Shown here one piece after another: positions 31,340 through 42,095 of a DNA stretch of 64,000 bases; the stretch's first letter is position 1, and each line of letters starts with the position of its first letter. Source of the stretch: Branchiostoma lanceolatum (taxonomy: Eukaryota; Chordata; Leptocardii; Amphioxiformes; Branchiostomatidae); assembly GCF_035083965.1 (NCBI RefSeq), contig NC_089724.1:4574001-4638000 (forward strand), read 5' to 3'. The notes below the pieces were generated by a model, which was given only the letters and a program-made list of their open reading frames with translations, was not told where the DNA came from and did not search any database. The position numbers were made by a program, and so were the translations under genes.

Positions 31340-32860
31340 AAAATAAAAAACGGAGGGGTAAGTCTGCTGTCCGACCTCCTCGCGGTCCCCTCCGGATTAC
31401 TGTAAATGCATTTAACTTTACAGCGGTTAAATGTTTGCGGTTTTTTTACTCTTAAACTTAAAACCACCGCAAAAATTCTTGCTTTGTGTGATAATGTTCC
31501 CGCCAAATACCTTGTTTAGACGGCAAACCAAAAACCACCGCAAACACTCATGATTTTCTGAACATAATCACATGCATTTACAGTAAACCAACGGCAGCAG
31601 CACGCAGCGGCGCGAAGCGCTAACTTCACGATGCCCGCGAAAAAAGGATAACATCGTCCCTTTTTAATACCACAAACTTGCGAAGTTCAACATGTTTTCT
31701 GCGTGGGCAGCCTAAAGCAACATGTAGCAATTGCTTCAACGAAAACTCGAACCACCACCAGCTAAACTCTTAAATCTCTGTGAATTTAATCATGCAAAAG
31801 TTCTTGCGATCTTAAACAATCCACATCATAAACTCAACGGTTTCGGGGGAAACAAACTTGCAAACTGGTCTTATCAGTGGTACACTTACAAAAACTTGTG
31901 ATATTTCAGTGGTACATGGTGTGATCAGTGGTACAATTTACACGCAAAACAGTGGCACAAACTTGAGGTTCAGTGGTCTCTGTCGAACCGAAATCCTAGT
32001 ATCCATTTGAAAGAAAAAAAAGGATGTTGGCCAAATAGGGTCATACTTGGCTGGGGCGCAATGCTTACCTTGAAGTTGGAGGACAATCGTAAATGGTAAC
32101 GGTACGGCTGACTAGCTCAGAGATTGGTACTGACTAGTTCAGTTCAGACCCTGAACCTCAATGTTCAGTGTATATGGAGGCTTGAGATTGTGGACAATGG
32201 ACATGTAGAACATGGTGCATTTCAGTATCAAACAGAAAGGAGAGAGCTTGAAATCTCTGCCCTAATTGTCCTCAGTGGGCCGCAAGCGGCAAAACTGTAA
32301 TTGACATGAACTTGTTAATTACCCTGATTTACATAGGCCCCACGCGGCACGACAGCATTCTAAATTGTTTAGTTGCAAGATGGCGTGCCCAGGCGATGAC
32401 GAGTTTAAGTGGAATGACTAATTTTAGCGATGTGGTACAATACGACTCAGCGGGATTTATTGGGGCAGAACAAAAAGCCGCGGCGGGTGATAATAACAAG
32501 CTCTCTCCTTCTTGAAATAGCAACAAATTTTTGTCTCATTAGGTTATCAAAAGGGCATGATATTTGAGTTCGAGTGTGTATAACGCAAACTCCAGCTGTC
32601 CGGTGCTGTAATCCAAGCCCCTCTGGGCCCTTCAAAGGGATGGCCGCTTACAGGCATTGCTATAACCGCGGTTTGATCAGGCTAGGTAATAGAAGTTTCT
32701 CAAAAGATCAAGTCTTGGGGAATTCCTTCAAGTACAATGTATAGGAGTTGTGCATTTTGTTGAAACATCATTCTACTCGAATTAAAGCTAATAGCTGACC
32801 ACTGATACATAGGTCAATCATTAAACCCTTAAACCCTAATAAGAGAATATATTGCACAGT
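31340..32860. other. No gene recognised
   Basis: Contains GGAGGGG..CCCCTCC inverted motifs near 31355-31395 and AAAACCACCGCAAA repeated at 31460 and 31530. 31870-31980 repeats CAGTGGTAC motifs. No supported exon. Confidence 0.35.
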
Positions 32861-32863
32861 TCC

Positions 32864-33010
32864 AAACGGCCGTTCGGTTCAAAGTTCGGAACGGCCGTTC
32901 GCATCAGCGTTCGGGAGGCCGTTCCAATCAGTGAATGAATCAGGCATATGACAGAGAAGTTCGTGGCCGTTCAAGACGTTCAGAAGCACTCATCAAACGG
33001 TCGTTTGAAT
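32864..33010. repeat. Cluster of GGCCGTTC palindromes
   Basis: CGGCCGTTC and its complement GAACGGCCG recur at least six times over about 150 bp (AACGGCCGTTCGG, GGAACGGCCGTTCG, GGGAGGCCGTTCC), giving several overlapping hairpins. Confidence 0.7.
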
Positions 33011-33036
33011 GCGTTCAGGAGCCCTGATGTTTACAG

Positions 33037-33393
33037 ACTGAGGTTGTGACAGTAGAGCCACACACTAACACAAAGTCTGTATCAGAACTTGATATTTCAA
33101 AAGAATTGCATCCAAACAGGCAGATGGAGAAAGAAAACATAATTTGTTATGCGCAGAAACTGTCACATCAAAACACCATGCCAATTACTGAAAAGCTTGA
33201 AATGTTCTTGATAGTTTTTTGTTTTGCTGTCTTTGTAGTGACTGTGTTACTCCATAATTTCATTTTACTAGACAATAACACTGGACAAACTGTCTCAGAA
33301 AGCAATTTGAAACACTTCAAAATAACCTCCTTTCCCCTTTTGTTAAGTCTCCACCAATATAAAAGATTTTATACTGTCATTAACATGACATAG
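33037..33393 (+). CDS. Unidentified gene, candidate exon 2
   Basis: Acceptor GATGTTTACAG, phase 0, joined in frame to 30656-30767. Encodes TEVVTVEPHTNTKSVSELDI then ITEKLEM. The open frame continues through a hydrophobic stretch (FLIVFCFAVFVVTVLLHNFI) to TAG at 33391. The hydrophobic part may instead be intron read-through; the true donor is unclear. Family unknown. Confidence 0.35.
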   Translation, partial: TEVVTVEPHTNTKSVSELDISKELHPNRQMEKENIICYAQKLSHQNTMPITEKLEMFLIVFCFAVFVVTVLLHNFILLDNNTGQTVSESNLKHFKITSFPLLLSLHQYKRFYTVINMT

Positions 33394-33396
33394 CCG

Positions 33397-33590
33397 TAGG
33401 AACACCTTCACTAAATAACTTCAAAGAACGATTGCAGTCAGATGTGCAAAAGTTAGGTGTGACAGGCCGTTCAGTGTAGTATAACCAGCTGCTGCCGCGC
33501 CGCGTGCCTGCGAAGCTGGTGTGTTACGCCAAAGGGCGGTTATACCGGCTATGATGTTCGTCCACAGATACAGATACAGATGACATGATA
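33397..33590 (+). mobile_element. CR1/L2-like retrotransposon 3' end, short copy
   Basis: 5'-truncated copy encoding FKERLQSDVQKLGVTGRSV and a stop, then a 3' UTR and a terminal (ACAGAT)n run. It is the plus-strand counterpart of 4908-5220. Confidence 0.8.
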
Positions 33591-33864
33591 ATTTAAGCTC
33601 TTATGTTTGTATAATTCATGACAAATTGGCAATGATTGCTTGACGTGTACTTGTGATGTCAACTCGTGACAATGTAAGCACAGACCTTCTTCCTAATATT
33701 TTCTCAGTAATATTGGCCAGCAAGGTACATTTTCATGGAAATCAGTTATTCAGCTGTACAGTATGTGTGGTCCTTTTTTATTTGTATTCAGCAAAAACCA
33801 TTCAGTATAACAAGATTTTTAACATCTTAGCAAGCCTACGTAGTACGTGAGTGTATCCTGGACG

Positions 33865-34166
33865 GGTAAGGAAAGTAATCTCGATCCAGTTTTAGCTCAC
33901 TGAAGAGCTAATCTTCCGCTGGTCGTGACAGAGAAGAAGACAGACGCTATGTACAGTATTTACAGGTTCATTGTACCGGGAAAATTCCCCTGGCTCTTTT
34001 CGAATAGCACAATGAACAGTGGACCACGGCTTTAACGTCCCGTCCTAAGGACTGTGATCTTTTCCGGTAGCGTGCATGTCGGGTGAGCGACACAGCCGGG
34101 CTCGAACCCGGGGCTTCTAGTTCCAGAGGCAAGATCGCTAACCACTGGACTACGGACGCTACCCGT
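33865..34166 (-). mobile_element. tRNA-derived SINE
   Basis: On the minus strand the 5' head has A-box GTAGTCCAGTGGTTAG and B-box CCCGGGTTCGAGCCC. The body contains AGGACGGGACGTTAAAGCC and ends GATTACTTTCCTTACC. Other copies: 52970-53245 and a shortened one at 58500-58690. It lacks a clean tRNA acceptor pairing plus terminator and is not a tRNA gene. Confidence 0.75.
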
Positions 34167-34174
34167 AGTCCGGT

Positions 34175-34290
34175 ACTTGACCGTGAAGCCCAGTCCCATA
34201 AGCCACAGCCTTTCGGTTCGTCTTGTCTTCCCTAATGTTGTCCCTCCATGTCTTTTGGGGTCTTCCACAAGGTCTGGGGTTAGAGAACTC
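34175..34290 (-). mobile_element. Reverse-transcriptase C-terminal scrap
   Basis: In one minus-strand frame this reads GRPQKTWRDNIREDKTNRK, the GRPxKTWRDxIREDL tail of many non-LTR elements. Only this tail is present, next to the SINE. Confidence 0.55.
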
Positions 34291-34299
34291 CTAAAATAA

Positions 34300-34990
34300 T
34301 CAGAGGTGGGTACCATATATAGATTTTGGGGGCCAGAAGTTCTATGCAAATGGATTCAACCATCTCAATTCTTCACTGAAGTTTAAATTGGAATTCTACT
34401 TTTAGATTTGTGATCTGTTGGTGTGTCTTACACATCATTGATTGTATCTCATCGGATTAAATCATGCATGATGATGATGATGATGGGACATCTTATCTCA
34501 AGAGTTAATCTGTCTTTGGAAAAGTTCATGTCTCATATGCATGATGTACATATACTGTAGGTGTATGTATTTAGCTGAAATTTTGACATGCCTATTGATA
34601 TTTTTGTGACTCCTGACTATTCTGTTTGCAACCCTCCCTGCCGGTTAGACACTGTTAACTTAGGAAAGACTTTAGAACTTGGGCAATAGAAAAACCTTTT
34701 CATAACACAGGATACTTAACTATTCCTATCTGAATCATTTAGTTGATCCCTTAGTGTACTTGATTTTAACCCTAAGAGGCAATTCCAGTTCTCAAATGTT
34801 TCAATGAAACAGAGTCTCCCAATCAAGAACAAAGAAATATCCGCAACAAATTTCAGCTATCTGTAAACTTCTTCCATTTGCATTGTCCAATGTTTCTTAG
34901 AAGATCTTTATCGTGCTTCATGTGGAGGGACCATGCATCGTAACCTTGTGTTCATTTCTGTCAATTATACAGTTTATACATGCATCTTTC
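34300..34990. other. No gene recognised
   Basis: A short (GAT)n tract near 34468; otherwise AT-rich intronic-looking sequence. Confidence 0.35.
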
Positions 34991-34999
34991 ATTTCCTAG

Positions 35000-35031
35000 A
35001 TACACAAAAGGAAACCGTAGAATCATTCCAG
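35000..35031 (+). CDS. Unidentified gene, candidate micro-exon
   Basis: Acceptor ATTTCCTAG and donor GTCAGA. With entry phase 2 it reads YTKGNRRIIP and leaves in phase 1, which joins in frame to the exon at 35135. Only 32 bp, so support is modest. Confidence 0.3.
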
Positions 35032-35134
35032 GTCAGACTAATTGTGATGATTCATTTTAGTACCATACTGGTTTTATTTGTAAATCATTGCTGCACGGGA
35101 CGAAAAAAAGCAAAAAAACTCGGCCACACCCCAG

Positions 35135-35250
35135 GTTCTGATATCCATCAATCAGTGTTAATGGAACAGCTGCAAGCCTATAACTTGAACACTGTCTTCC
35201 GTGTCAAGAAGGAGCCGTCCAAAGCAGGGCCAACGGAACACGGCCTTTAA
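35135..35250 (+). CDS. Unidentified gene, candidate terminal exon
   Basis: Acceptor CACACCCCAG, entry phase 1. Encodes SDIHQSVLMEQLQAYNLNTV then FRVKKEPSKAGPTEHGL and stop TAA. VKKEP fits a sumoylation consensus (inference). Followed by an A-rich tract at 35289. No homologue recognised. Confidence 0.4.
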
Positions 35251-35389
35251 TGCTCAGAGTTTATCTGCTGTGACCTTTCCTGCTGATCAAAAAAAAAAAA
35301 AAAAAATGCCAGGAATTCACTCAGATGAGACATTATGCATCAAGATGAAGTCTTTGTGTGAAGCGAGATTAGACTGTACAAAGCAACAC

Positions 35390-35515
35390 AGAAGAAACAC
35401 GGAAGAAACACGGAAGAAACACAGAAGAAACACAGAAGAAACACAGAAGAAACACGGAAGAAACACAGAAGAAACACGGAAGAAACACAGAAGAAACACA
35501 GAAGAAACACAGAAG
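35390..35515. repeat. 11-bp minisatellite
   Basis: About eleven copies of GAAGAAACACG/A directly upstream of a C8 remnant; it seems to have grown from the ACACAGAAGA sequence normally found there. Confidence 0.9.
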
Positions 35516-35592
35516 ATTTGACCACAACCACACAGAAGATGTGTCTGGAGATTGGACTGGAGGACACCAAAGTGTTGTCAACTTGTCGTAAG
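35516..35592 (+). pseudogene. C8 domain remnant, array copy 0
   Basis: ACACAGAAGATGTGTCTGGA, then a deletion, then the GGACTGGAGGACACCAAAG end of the C8 segment and a GTAAGT donor. The middle of C8 is missing. The following 200 bp match the introns behind the other C8 copies, but no TIL exon follows. Confidence 0.6.
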
Positions 35593-35848
35593 TTCTCTTT
35601 TTTTTTCAATTTCGTTGTTCTTGGAGCGAAATTTACCCAGTTACCCAGTTTAAGTAGCAAATGTGTCGTAGGCACATATAAGAGAACTCCCGTGTTCCTG
35701 GGAATGTGCTGCAATGGACTGACATATGGTTTCAATGGTCAGATTTCTACTGGATGAAACTGCCGTGTGCAAAGTTTTTATGCATCCTTTGTATATTGCA
35801 TATTTCTAATACAAATCTCTGCCTCAGAGTCTGTAAGTAGTGTTGAAC

Positions 35849-35958
35849 TAATCTCCAAGCAGATCCACGCCGGGCGCTGAACCTTCTCTGGATGGCTGGA
35901 CCCTCTCTGGCTAGCATACTACGATTTTCGCGCCCGGCGTGGATCTGCTTGGAGATTA
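35849..35958. mobile_element. 110-bp MITE with 29-bp inverted repeats
   Basis: Arms begin TAATCTCCAAGCAGATCC and are complementary over about 29 bp. The element is flanked by GTGTTGAAC on both sides (35840-35848 and 35959-35967), a 9-bp duplication such as Mutator-like elements make. It lies in the intron before the first VWD exon. Confidence 0.9.
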
Positions 35959-36200
35959 GTGTTGAACAGGTTTTCCGTGATCAACTTTTGTGTTTGCCTA
36001 GGTTTCTCATTGTTACGACGTATAATATAACTTTATTGCTCAACAATTGTACAAGGTACAGAGTAAGGCATTCACTGGTACATAGATAACATTCTACTAG
36101 GCTAATCCGTCTATCTTATACAATATGGTGTACTAGTCTATCTTATACAATATGGGTAAACATATGATTGACACGTTATTTGATACCACCTGTCCTACAG

Positions 36201-36338
36201 GCTTCTACTATAGCTTCAGCCCTCGATCACTACCACACGCCCAACGGCAAGTTCTTCAACTACCAGTGCAACTTGCAGCTACGTCCTGGCCGCGGCTCCG
36301 CCAACAAGCACGGCTTTGTGGTGGTGCGAGACTGCCAG
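36201..36338 (+). pseudogene. VWD exon 1, array copy 1
   Basis: Acceptor CCTACAG, then a CYGF-like start and YHTPNGKFFNYQ, the opening of a von Willebrand factor D domain. Frameshifts separate FYYSFSP from YHTPNGKFFNYQ and again after NYQCN. The 3' half present in other copies is missing, with a GT at 36339 where they read through. Confidence 0.7.
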
Positions 36339-36339
36339 G

Positions 36340-36965
36340 TCAGTGTTTTTGCATTAATTATGCAAATTAGGAATTCATTTGCATAATTGGTATCTCTTGA
36401 TGCTCCACTTTCCATTAACTACATGTTACATGTATTTGAGTCTTATAAAATGGAAAACACCGCAAATATACATTTTCCTCATTAGCTATGCAAATTAAGT
36501 CCCAATTAGCATAATTTGCACTTCATTGTGTACATCTCTGTCTAAGCTACCGCATCCTAAATATCATGGAAATCTGTCGTTCCTTTGTTCAGTTATTCTC
36601 CTTAGAAGATTTTCACAATAATGCCCCTGCAGTTCCAAAGCAAGTTGCTAGGGAGCCCAAACCCACACCACTTCTTCATTTGCACCACAAGCTATCTGGC
36701 ACCAATAAATCAAGACCATAGCACGTCCAGGTAAAGAGATACAAAAATTGAATTTCTGCCGCAGTACCAAGGTCACCAGGGGGCCCAATATCGACCTTGA
36801 ATTTCGGCTTCACAACACCTGCCCACATACCAAATATCATCGTAATCCATCAAAAGGTTCTTGAGTTATGCTGACTACAGTAGTCCGGAAACACAGACAG
36901 ACAGACAGACAGACATACATACAGACAAACCCAAAACTATATCTCCAGTTTTCATGGATATAAAA
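36340..36965 (-). repeat. Interspersed repeat in VWD intron
   Basis: Matches 63600-63960 on the opposite strand (GGAAACACAGACAGACAG, CCATACCAAATATCATCGTAAT-type segments) and includes a (CAGA)n/(CATA)n tract at 36890-36925. Confidence 0.65.
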
Positions 36966-37270
36966 ACTAAGAGAAAACGTTTTCAGAAGCTGTTACAAAC
37001 AACATTTTCCTGTAAAATGCACTTAAACGAACATTTCGGGGAAATGTGCCATTGCTGAATGTAATTCTCCGAAAGAAACGCATGCACTTGTAAATCTTAA
37101 AACTTTATCTGGAAACTTTTCTACCAACTTGAAGGTATACTGACACCAACCAACGTGGGAATAAAGGACTTTACCCATGTTTTGTTTCGCATTGTAACCT
37201 GGTCTTGTAATTATCAACAGGTTGTATAAATAGGTCAGCTTATAACATGCATACTTTTTACATTTTTCAG

Positions 37271-37495
37271 GTTATGGTGAACGGTGCAATGGCTGGTATC
37301 CCAGTCATCGTGGGTGATCTTGTGGTGGAACGTTCTGGCCAGACCTTGGCTCTGCGTGCTGACACCATCAACCTGCGAGTGGAGTACTCCGTTACCAACA
37401 ACAGATTTGCCATCAACCCGCCAATCTGCGATTTCTACGCGCAATCATCGATTTCTATGTGCTTACATCGGTCAGTCCGAGAAACGTACATCTGA
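37271..37495 (+). pseudogene. VWD exon 2, array copy 1
   Basis: Acceptor TTTTTCAG. Encodes VMVNGAMAGIPVIVGDLVVE, RSGQTLALRADTINLRVEYS and VTNNRFAINPPICDFY, the beta-strand core of VWD, then runs to a TGA. This copy keeps the GTTCTGG at VVERSGQ that copies 3 and 4 have lost. Because exon 1 is broken, the module is still non-functional. Confidence 0.65.
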
Positions 37496-37904
37496 CTTAC
37501 AACCATCTATGTGACAATTGAATGCTCTGAGACACTTAAAAAGTTGCTCTGAGATGATACAACAGCCTACTCTACGACCGAGCCAACCCTCAGTCCAGCC
37601 AACCCTTGCCACCAACACCTGTCCAGCATGGTGTAGATATCCTTCAGTCTGTATCGGCCATGCTACCGCTCCGATTGCTAGACTAGACATTACTCCTCAA
37701 AAAAAAAAGCGTATTCCACTGTACGTCAAGTTTTGATGTCAGACTGCCGTAGAACGACTTCAAAGTGGGGCTCTTCACTCGGTGTTGAGTTTTGTTGTCG
37801 TAAATTAGTCTGACATTCAGCCCAGAGGGGGCACGACCCATTTTCTGAGTCCGCACGTCAGATTATAGGATTCGGATATGCCGTGCAAATAGTCTAGACA
37901 TGAT

Positions 37905-38263
37905 GAGGACCAGCGGGACTCTCCATCCAAAGCAATTCAACATCGGACTAGCTGTACATGTGCAGCAGAACACGATATTTGCACCGTCAAGTCCATCTCC
38001 AACACCACCCTGCTGTTTGGAGAAGCCCCAGACCCCGTTCAGCCTGGCCAAGCAAGATCAACCGTACAACTAAACAGGCCATGTTCTGACAGATCTGATG
38101 CCGTCTGTGTGAGAAATACAGAAGATCTGTCTGGAGGACGTCTGCACATGCCTGGAGAAGGGAGACTCGGCTGAAGATTGGAGATGCTGCTCTATGACAT
38201 CATATGCTACCAGCTGTAGGAATGCAAGCGTCAGATTGGACTGGAGGACACCAAAGTGTTGTC
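37905..38263 (+). pseudogene. C8 region, array copy 1
   Basis: The 3' part reads CLEDVCTCLEKGDSAEDW then VRLDWRTPKC in one frame, resembling the C8 cysteine-rich domain that follows VWD in mucins and vWF. Upstream parts are open in other frames, so the segment is frame-broken. Donor GTAAGT. Confidence 0.55.
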
Positions 38264-38517
38264 GTAAGTTCTCTTCTTTGTCAATTTTGTTCCTTGTTAT
38301 GCTTTTTTTTCATATGTTGTGCTTGGAGCAAAATTTACCCAGCTAAAAATACCCAGTTTAAGTCGCAAATGCTTAAGTGTCGTAGGCACATATAAGAGAT
38401 CTCCCGTGTTCCTGGGAATGTGCTGCATTGACTGACATATGGTTTCAACGCTCAGATTTCTACAGGATGAAACTGCCGTGTGCAAAGTTTTTATGCATCC
38501 TTTGTTTTAATACGTAG

Positions 38518-38701
38518 CTGTCAAGACAGTGCAAGTACCCGATGATCTGGCGTGAGGCCGGCCCTGGCTGCCCAACAACTTGTGAGAACATGACAGACGA
38601 GGTTACTGAGTGCAGTGTACCACCGGTGTCTGGCTGCTTCTACCCAAGCAACATGGTCATGAAGAACGGAAAATGTGTCGCTCCAGAGGAGTGTACTTAC
38701 T
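38518..38701 (+). CDS. TIL-like exon, array copy 1, intact
   Basis: Acceptor ATACGTAG, donor GTAAGT. Encodes CKYPMIWREAGPGCPTTCEN, VTECSVPPVSGCF and NGKCVAPEECTYC, a trypsin-inhibitor-like cysteine-rich domain of the kind paired with VWD-C8. No stop or frameshift in this exon. Confidence 0.65.
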
Positions 38702-38938
38702 GTAAGTAGTCGTCACTCAATTTTCATTCAATCTAACATTATACTAAAATATCACTGTTTCTTCCTTGAATGTTTTCTCCCTTAAAAAAACTGTGCCATG
38801 TAATTTAACTATTTCTAATACAAATCTATGGCCATAGCCTCTGTTAAACACGTTTTCGTCAACTTTTGTATTTGCCTATGTTTCTCGTTGTTACGACGTA
38901 TATAATTGACACGTTGTTTGATACCACCCGTCGTACAG

Positions 38939-39127
38939 GCTTCTGCTATGGCTTCAACGCTCCTGACTACCACATGTTCGATGGCAAGTTCTTCAACTAC
39001 CAGTCCAACTGCAGCTGAGACATTAATGCTCTGAGATGCTCAAAAAGTTGCCCTGAGATGATGCAACAGCCAACTCTACAACCAAGCCAACTCTTCAGTC
39101 CAAGCCATCGTTGCCACCGACACCTGT
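38939..39127 (+). pseudogene. VWD module collapsed by deletion, array copy 2
   Basis: GFNAPDYHMFDGKFFNYQ is in a single frame, so this is the only copy with an undamaged start. After NYQSNCS it meets TGA at 39016-39018 and is fused directly to sequence normally found behind exon 2. The rest of VWD and the C8 region are deleted. Confidence 0.75.
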
Positions 39128-39388
39128 AAGTTCTCTTCTTTTTTCAATTTTGTACCTTGTTATGCCTTTTTTTTAAATTTGTTGTGCTTAGAGTGGAATT
39201 TACCCAGTTACCCAGTATAAGTCGCAAATGCTTAAATATATAAGTGTCATAGACATATATTCAATGAGATCTCCAGTGTTCCTGGGAATGTGCTGCATTG
39301 ACTGACATAATGGTTTCAACAGTCAGATTTCTACAGAATGAAACTGCTGTGTGCAAAGTTTTTATGCATCCTTTGTTTTGATACATAG

Positions 39389-39559
39389 CTGGCAAGTGCG
39401 AGTACCCAATGATCTGGCGTGAGGCCAGCCCAACAACTTACGAGAACATGATGTACGAGGTTACTGAGTGCCGTGTAGCACCGGTGTCTGGCCGCTTCTG
39501 CCCAGGCAACATGGTCATTAAGAACGGAAAGTGTGTCGCTCCTGAGGAGAGTACTATCT
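39389..39559 (+). CDS. TIL-like exon, array copy 2
   Basis: Acceptor ATACATAG, donor GTAAGT; encodes CEYPMIWREASPTTYENMM, VTECRVAPVSGRFC and NGKCVAPEESTIC. Four residues and a cysteine are lost relative to copy 1 (GPGCPTTC becomes SPTTY). Frame open. Confidence 0.6.
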
Positions 39560-39807
39560 GTAAGTATTCGTCACTCGATTTTCATTCAATCTAACATACG
39601 AAAATATCACTGTCCTTTTATATCACTGCTTCTTCCTTTTTTTCTCTTTCTAGAAAACTGTGCCATGTAACTACTATTTCTAATACAAATCTATGGCCAT
39701 AGCCTCTGTTAAACACGTTTTCCATTGTCAACTTTTGTGCTTGCCTACGTTTCTCATTGTTACGATGTATACGATTGACACGTTATTTGATATCGCTCAT
39801 CCTACAG

Positions 39808-40027
39808 GCTTCTGCTATGGCTTCAACGCTACCACACGTTCCACGACAAGTTCTTCAACTACCAGTCCAATTGCAACTATGTCCTGGCCAAAAGCTCTGC
39901 CAAAAAGCACGGCTTTGAGGTGATGCAGGATGGCCAGGTCTATAAGAAGACTGCCAGCGCAAACTGCAAGCAGGCCATCACTGTGCTGTATGACGGCACG
40001 GACGTTGTGCTGATGGACAATCTGAAG
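39808..40027 (+). pseudogene. VWD exon 1, array copy 3
   Basis: CYGFNA is followed by a frame change before YHTFHDKFFNYQSNCNYVLA and KKHGFEVMQDGQVYKK. Relative to the intact start at 38939 several bases around CCTGA are missing. Identical lesion in copy 4. Donor GTACGT. Confidence 0.75.
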
Positions 40028-40328
40028 GTACGTCCTCCTTACAAATTGAGAGAAAATGCGTTTAGAAGTTATCACAAAAAACAAAATCCTGTAAAACGGG
40101 AGAAATGTGGCATTCCTTATAATTCCCTGTCTGAAAGAAACGCATGCACTTGTAAATCTTAAAGCTTTGTCTGGAAACTTTTCTACCAACATACTGACAC
40201 CAACCAACTTGGGAATATAGTCCTTACATGTAACCCGTGTTGTGTTTCGCATTGTAACCTGGTGTTGTAATTATCAACAGGTTGTATGAATAGGTCAGCT
40301 TATGACATTGTGTATTTACATTTTTCAG

Positions 40329-40648
40329 GTTATGGTGAACGGTGCAATGGCTGGTGTCACAGTCACAGTGGGTGATCTCGTGGTGGAACGTCCGGCCAGA
40401 CCTTGACTCTGTGTACTGACACCATTAACTTGCGAGTGGAGTACTCCGTTACCAACAACAGAATTGTTGATCTTGTGGTTGAACGTTCCGGCCAGACCTT
40501 GGCTCTGCGTGCTGACACCATCAACCTGCGAGTGGAGTACTCCGTTACCAACAACAGATTTTCCATCAACGCGCCAATCTGTGATTTCTACGCGCATTCA
40601 TCGATTTCTACGTGCTTACATCCGTCTGTCCGAGAAACGCACATCTGA
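40329..40648 (+). pseudogene. VWD exon 2, array copy 3
   Basis: One base is missing at GAACGTCCGGCC, giving VVERPARP and a TGA. An internal duplication of roughly 100 bp repeats VVERSGQTLALRADTINLRV. The downstream frame is open to 40648. Confidence 0.75.
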
Positions 40649-41044
40649 CTTACAACCATCTATGTGACAATTGAATGCTCTGAGACACTTAAAAAGTTGC
40701 TCTGAGATGATACAACATACTCTACAACCGAGCCAACCCTCAGTCCAGCCAACCCTTGCCACCAACACCTGTCCAGCATGGTGTAGATATCCTTCAGTCT
40801 ATATCGGCCATGCTACCGCTCGGATTGCTAGACTAGACATTACTCCTCAAAAAAAAAAGCGTATTCCACTGTACGTCAAGTTTTGATGTCAGACTGCCGT
40901 AGAACTCTTGACGACTTCAAAGTGGAGCTCTTCACTTGGTGTTGAGTTTTGTTGTCGTAAATTAGTCTGACATTCAGCCCAGAGGAAGCACGACCCATTT
41001 TCTGAGTTCGCACGTCAGATTATAGGATTCAGATATGCCGTGCA

Positions 41045-41415
41045 AATAGTCTAGACATGATGAGGACCAGCGGGACTCTCCATCCAAAGTAATTCAACAT
41101 CATACTAGCTATGCACCAGAACACGGACAATATTTGCTCCATCAAGTTCATCTCCAACACCACCCTGCTGTTTGGAGAAGCCCCAGACCCCGTTCAGCCT
41201 GGCCAAGCAAGATCAACTGTACAACTAAACAGGCCATGTTCTGACAGATCTGATGCCGTCTGTGTGAGAAACACAGAAGACGTGTCTGGAGGACGTCTGC
41301 GCATGCCTGGAGAAGGGAGACTCGGCTGAAGATTGCAGATGCTGCTCTATGACGTCATATGCTACCAGCTGTAGGAATGCAGGCGTCAGATTGGACTGGA
41401 GGACACCAAAGCGTC
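41045..41415 (+). pseudogene. C8 region, array copy 3
   Basis: Same organisation as copy 1: NTTLLFGEAPDPVQPGQAR in one frame and CLEDVCACLEKGDSAEDC in another. Donor GTAAGT. Confidence 0.55.
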
Positions 41416-41668
41416 GTAAGTTCACTTCTTTTTCAATTTCGTACCTTGTTATGCCTTTTTTTTCATGTGTTGTGCTTTGAGTGGAATTTACCCAGTTACC
41501 CAGATTAAGTCACAAATGCTTAAGTGTCATAGGCACATATTCAAAGACATCTCCCGCGTTCCTGGGAATGTGCTGCATGGACTGACATATGGTTTCAACG
41601 GTCAGATTTCTACAGGAATGAAACTGCTGTGTGCAAAGTTTTTATGCATCCTTTGTTTTGATACGTAG

Positions 41669-41848
41669 CTGGCAAGTGCGAGTACCCGATGATCTGGCAT
41701 GAGGCCGGCCCTGGCTGCCCAACAACTTGCGAGAACATGATGAACGAGGTTACTGAGTTCCGTGTAGCACCGGTGTCTGGCTGGTTCTGCCCAGGCAACA
41801 TGGTCATGAATAACGGAAAGTGTGTCGCTCCTGAAGAGAGTGCTAACT
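41669..41848 (+). CDS. TIL-like exon, array copy 3
   Basis: Acceptor ATACGTAG, donor GTAAGT; CEYPMIWHEAGPGCPTTCEN, VTEFRVAPVSGWFCPG and NGKCVAPEESANC. Open frame, but the VTEC cysteine is replaced by F. Confidence 0.65.
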
Positions 41849-42095
41849 GTAAGTATTTCGTCACTCGATTTTCATTCAATCAAAATACGAAAATATCACT
41901 GTCCGTTTATATCACTGCTCCTTCCTTTTTTCTCTTTCTAGAAAACTGTGCCATGTTACTACTATTTCTAATACAAATCTATGGCCATAGCCTCTGTTAA
42001 ACACGTTTTCCATTGTCAACTTTTGTGCTTGCCTTCGTTTCTCATTGTTACGATGTATACGATTGACACGTTATTTTATATCGCTCGTCCTACAG

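Noticed and set aside
33200-33260. Transmembrane protein (FLIVFCFAVFVVTVLLHNFI)
   Set aside because: The hydrophobic stretch follows a coding-looking exon with no break and is T-rich like intron sequence; read-through is more likely.
34085-34166. tRNA gene on the minus strand
   Set aside because: A and B boxes are present, but the sequence continues into a SINE body with further copies at 53.0 and 58.5 kb, and no terminator follows the tRNA-like part.
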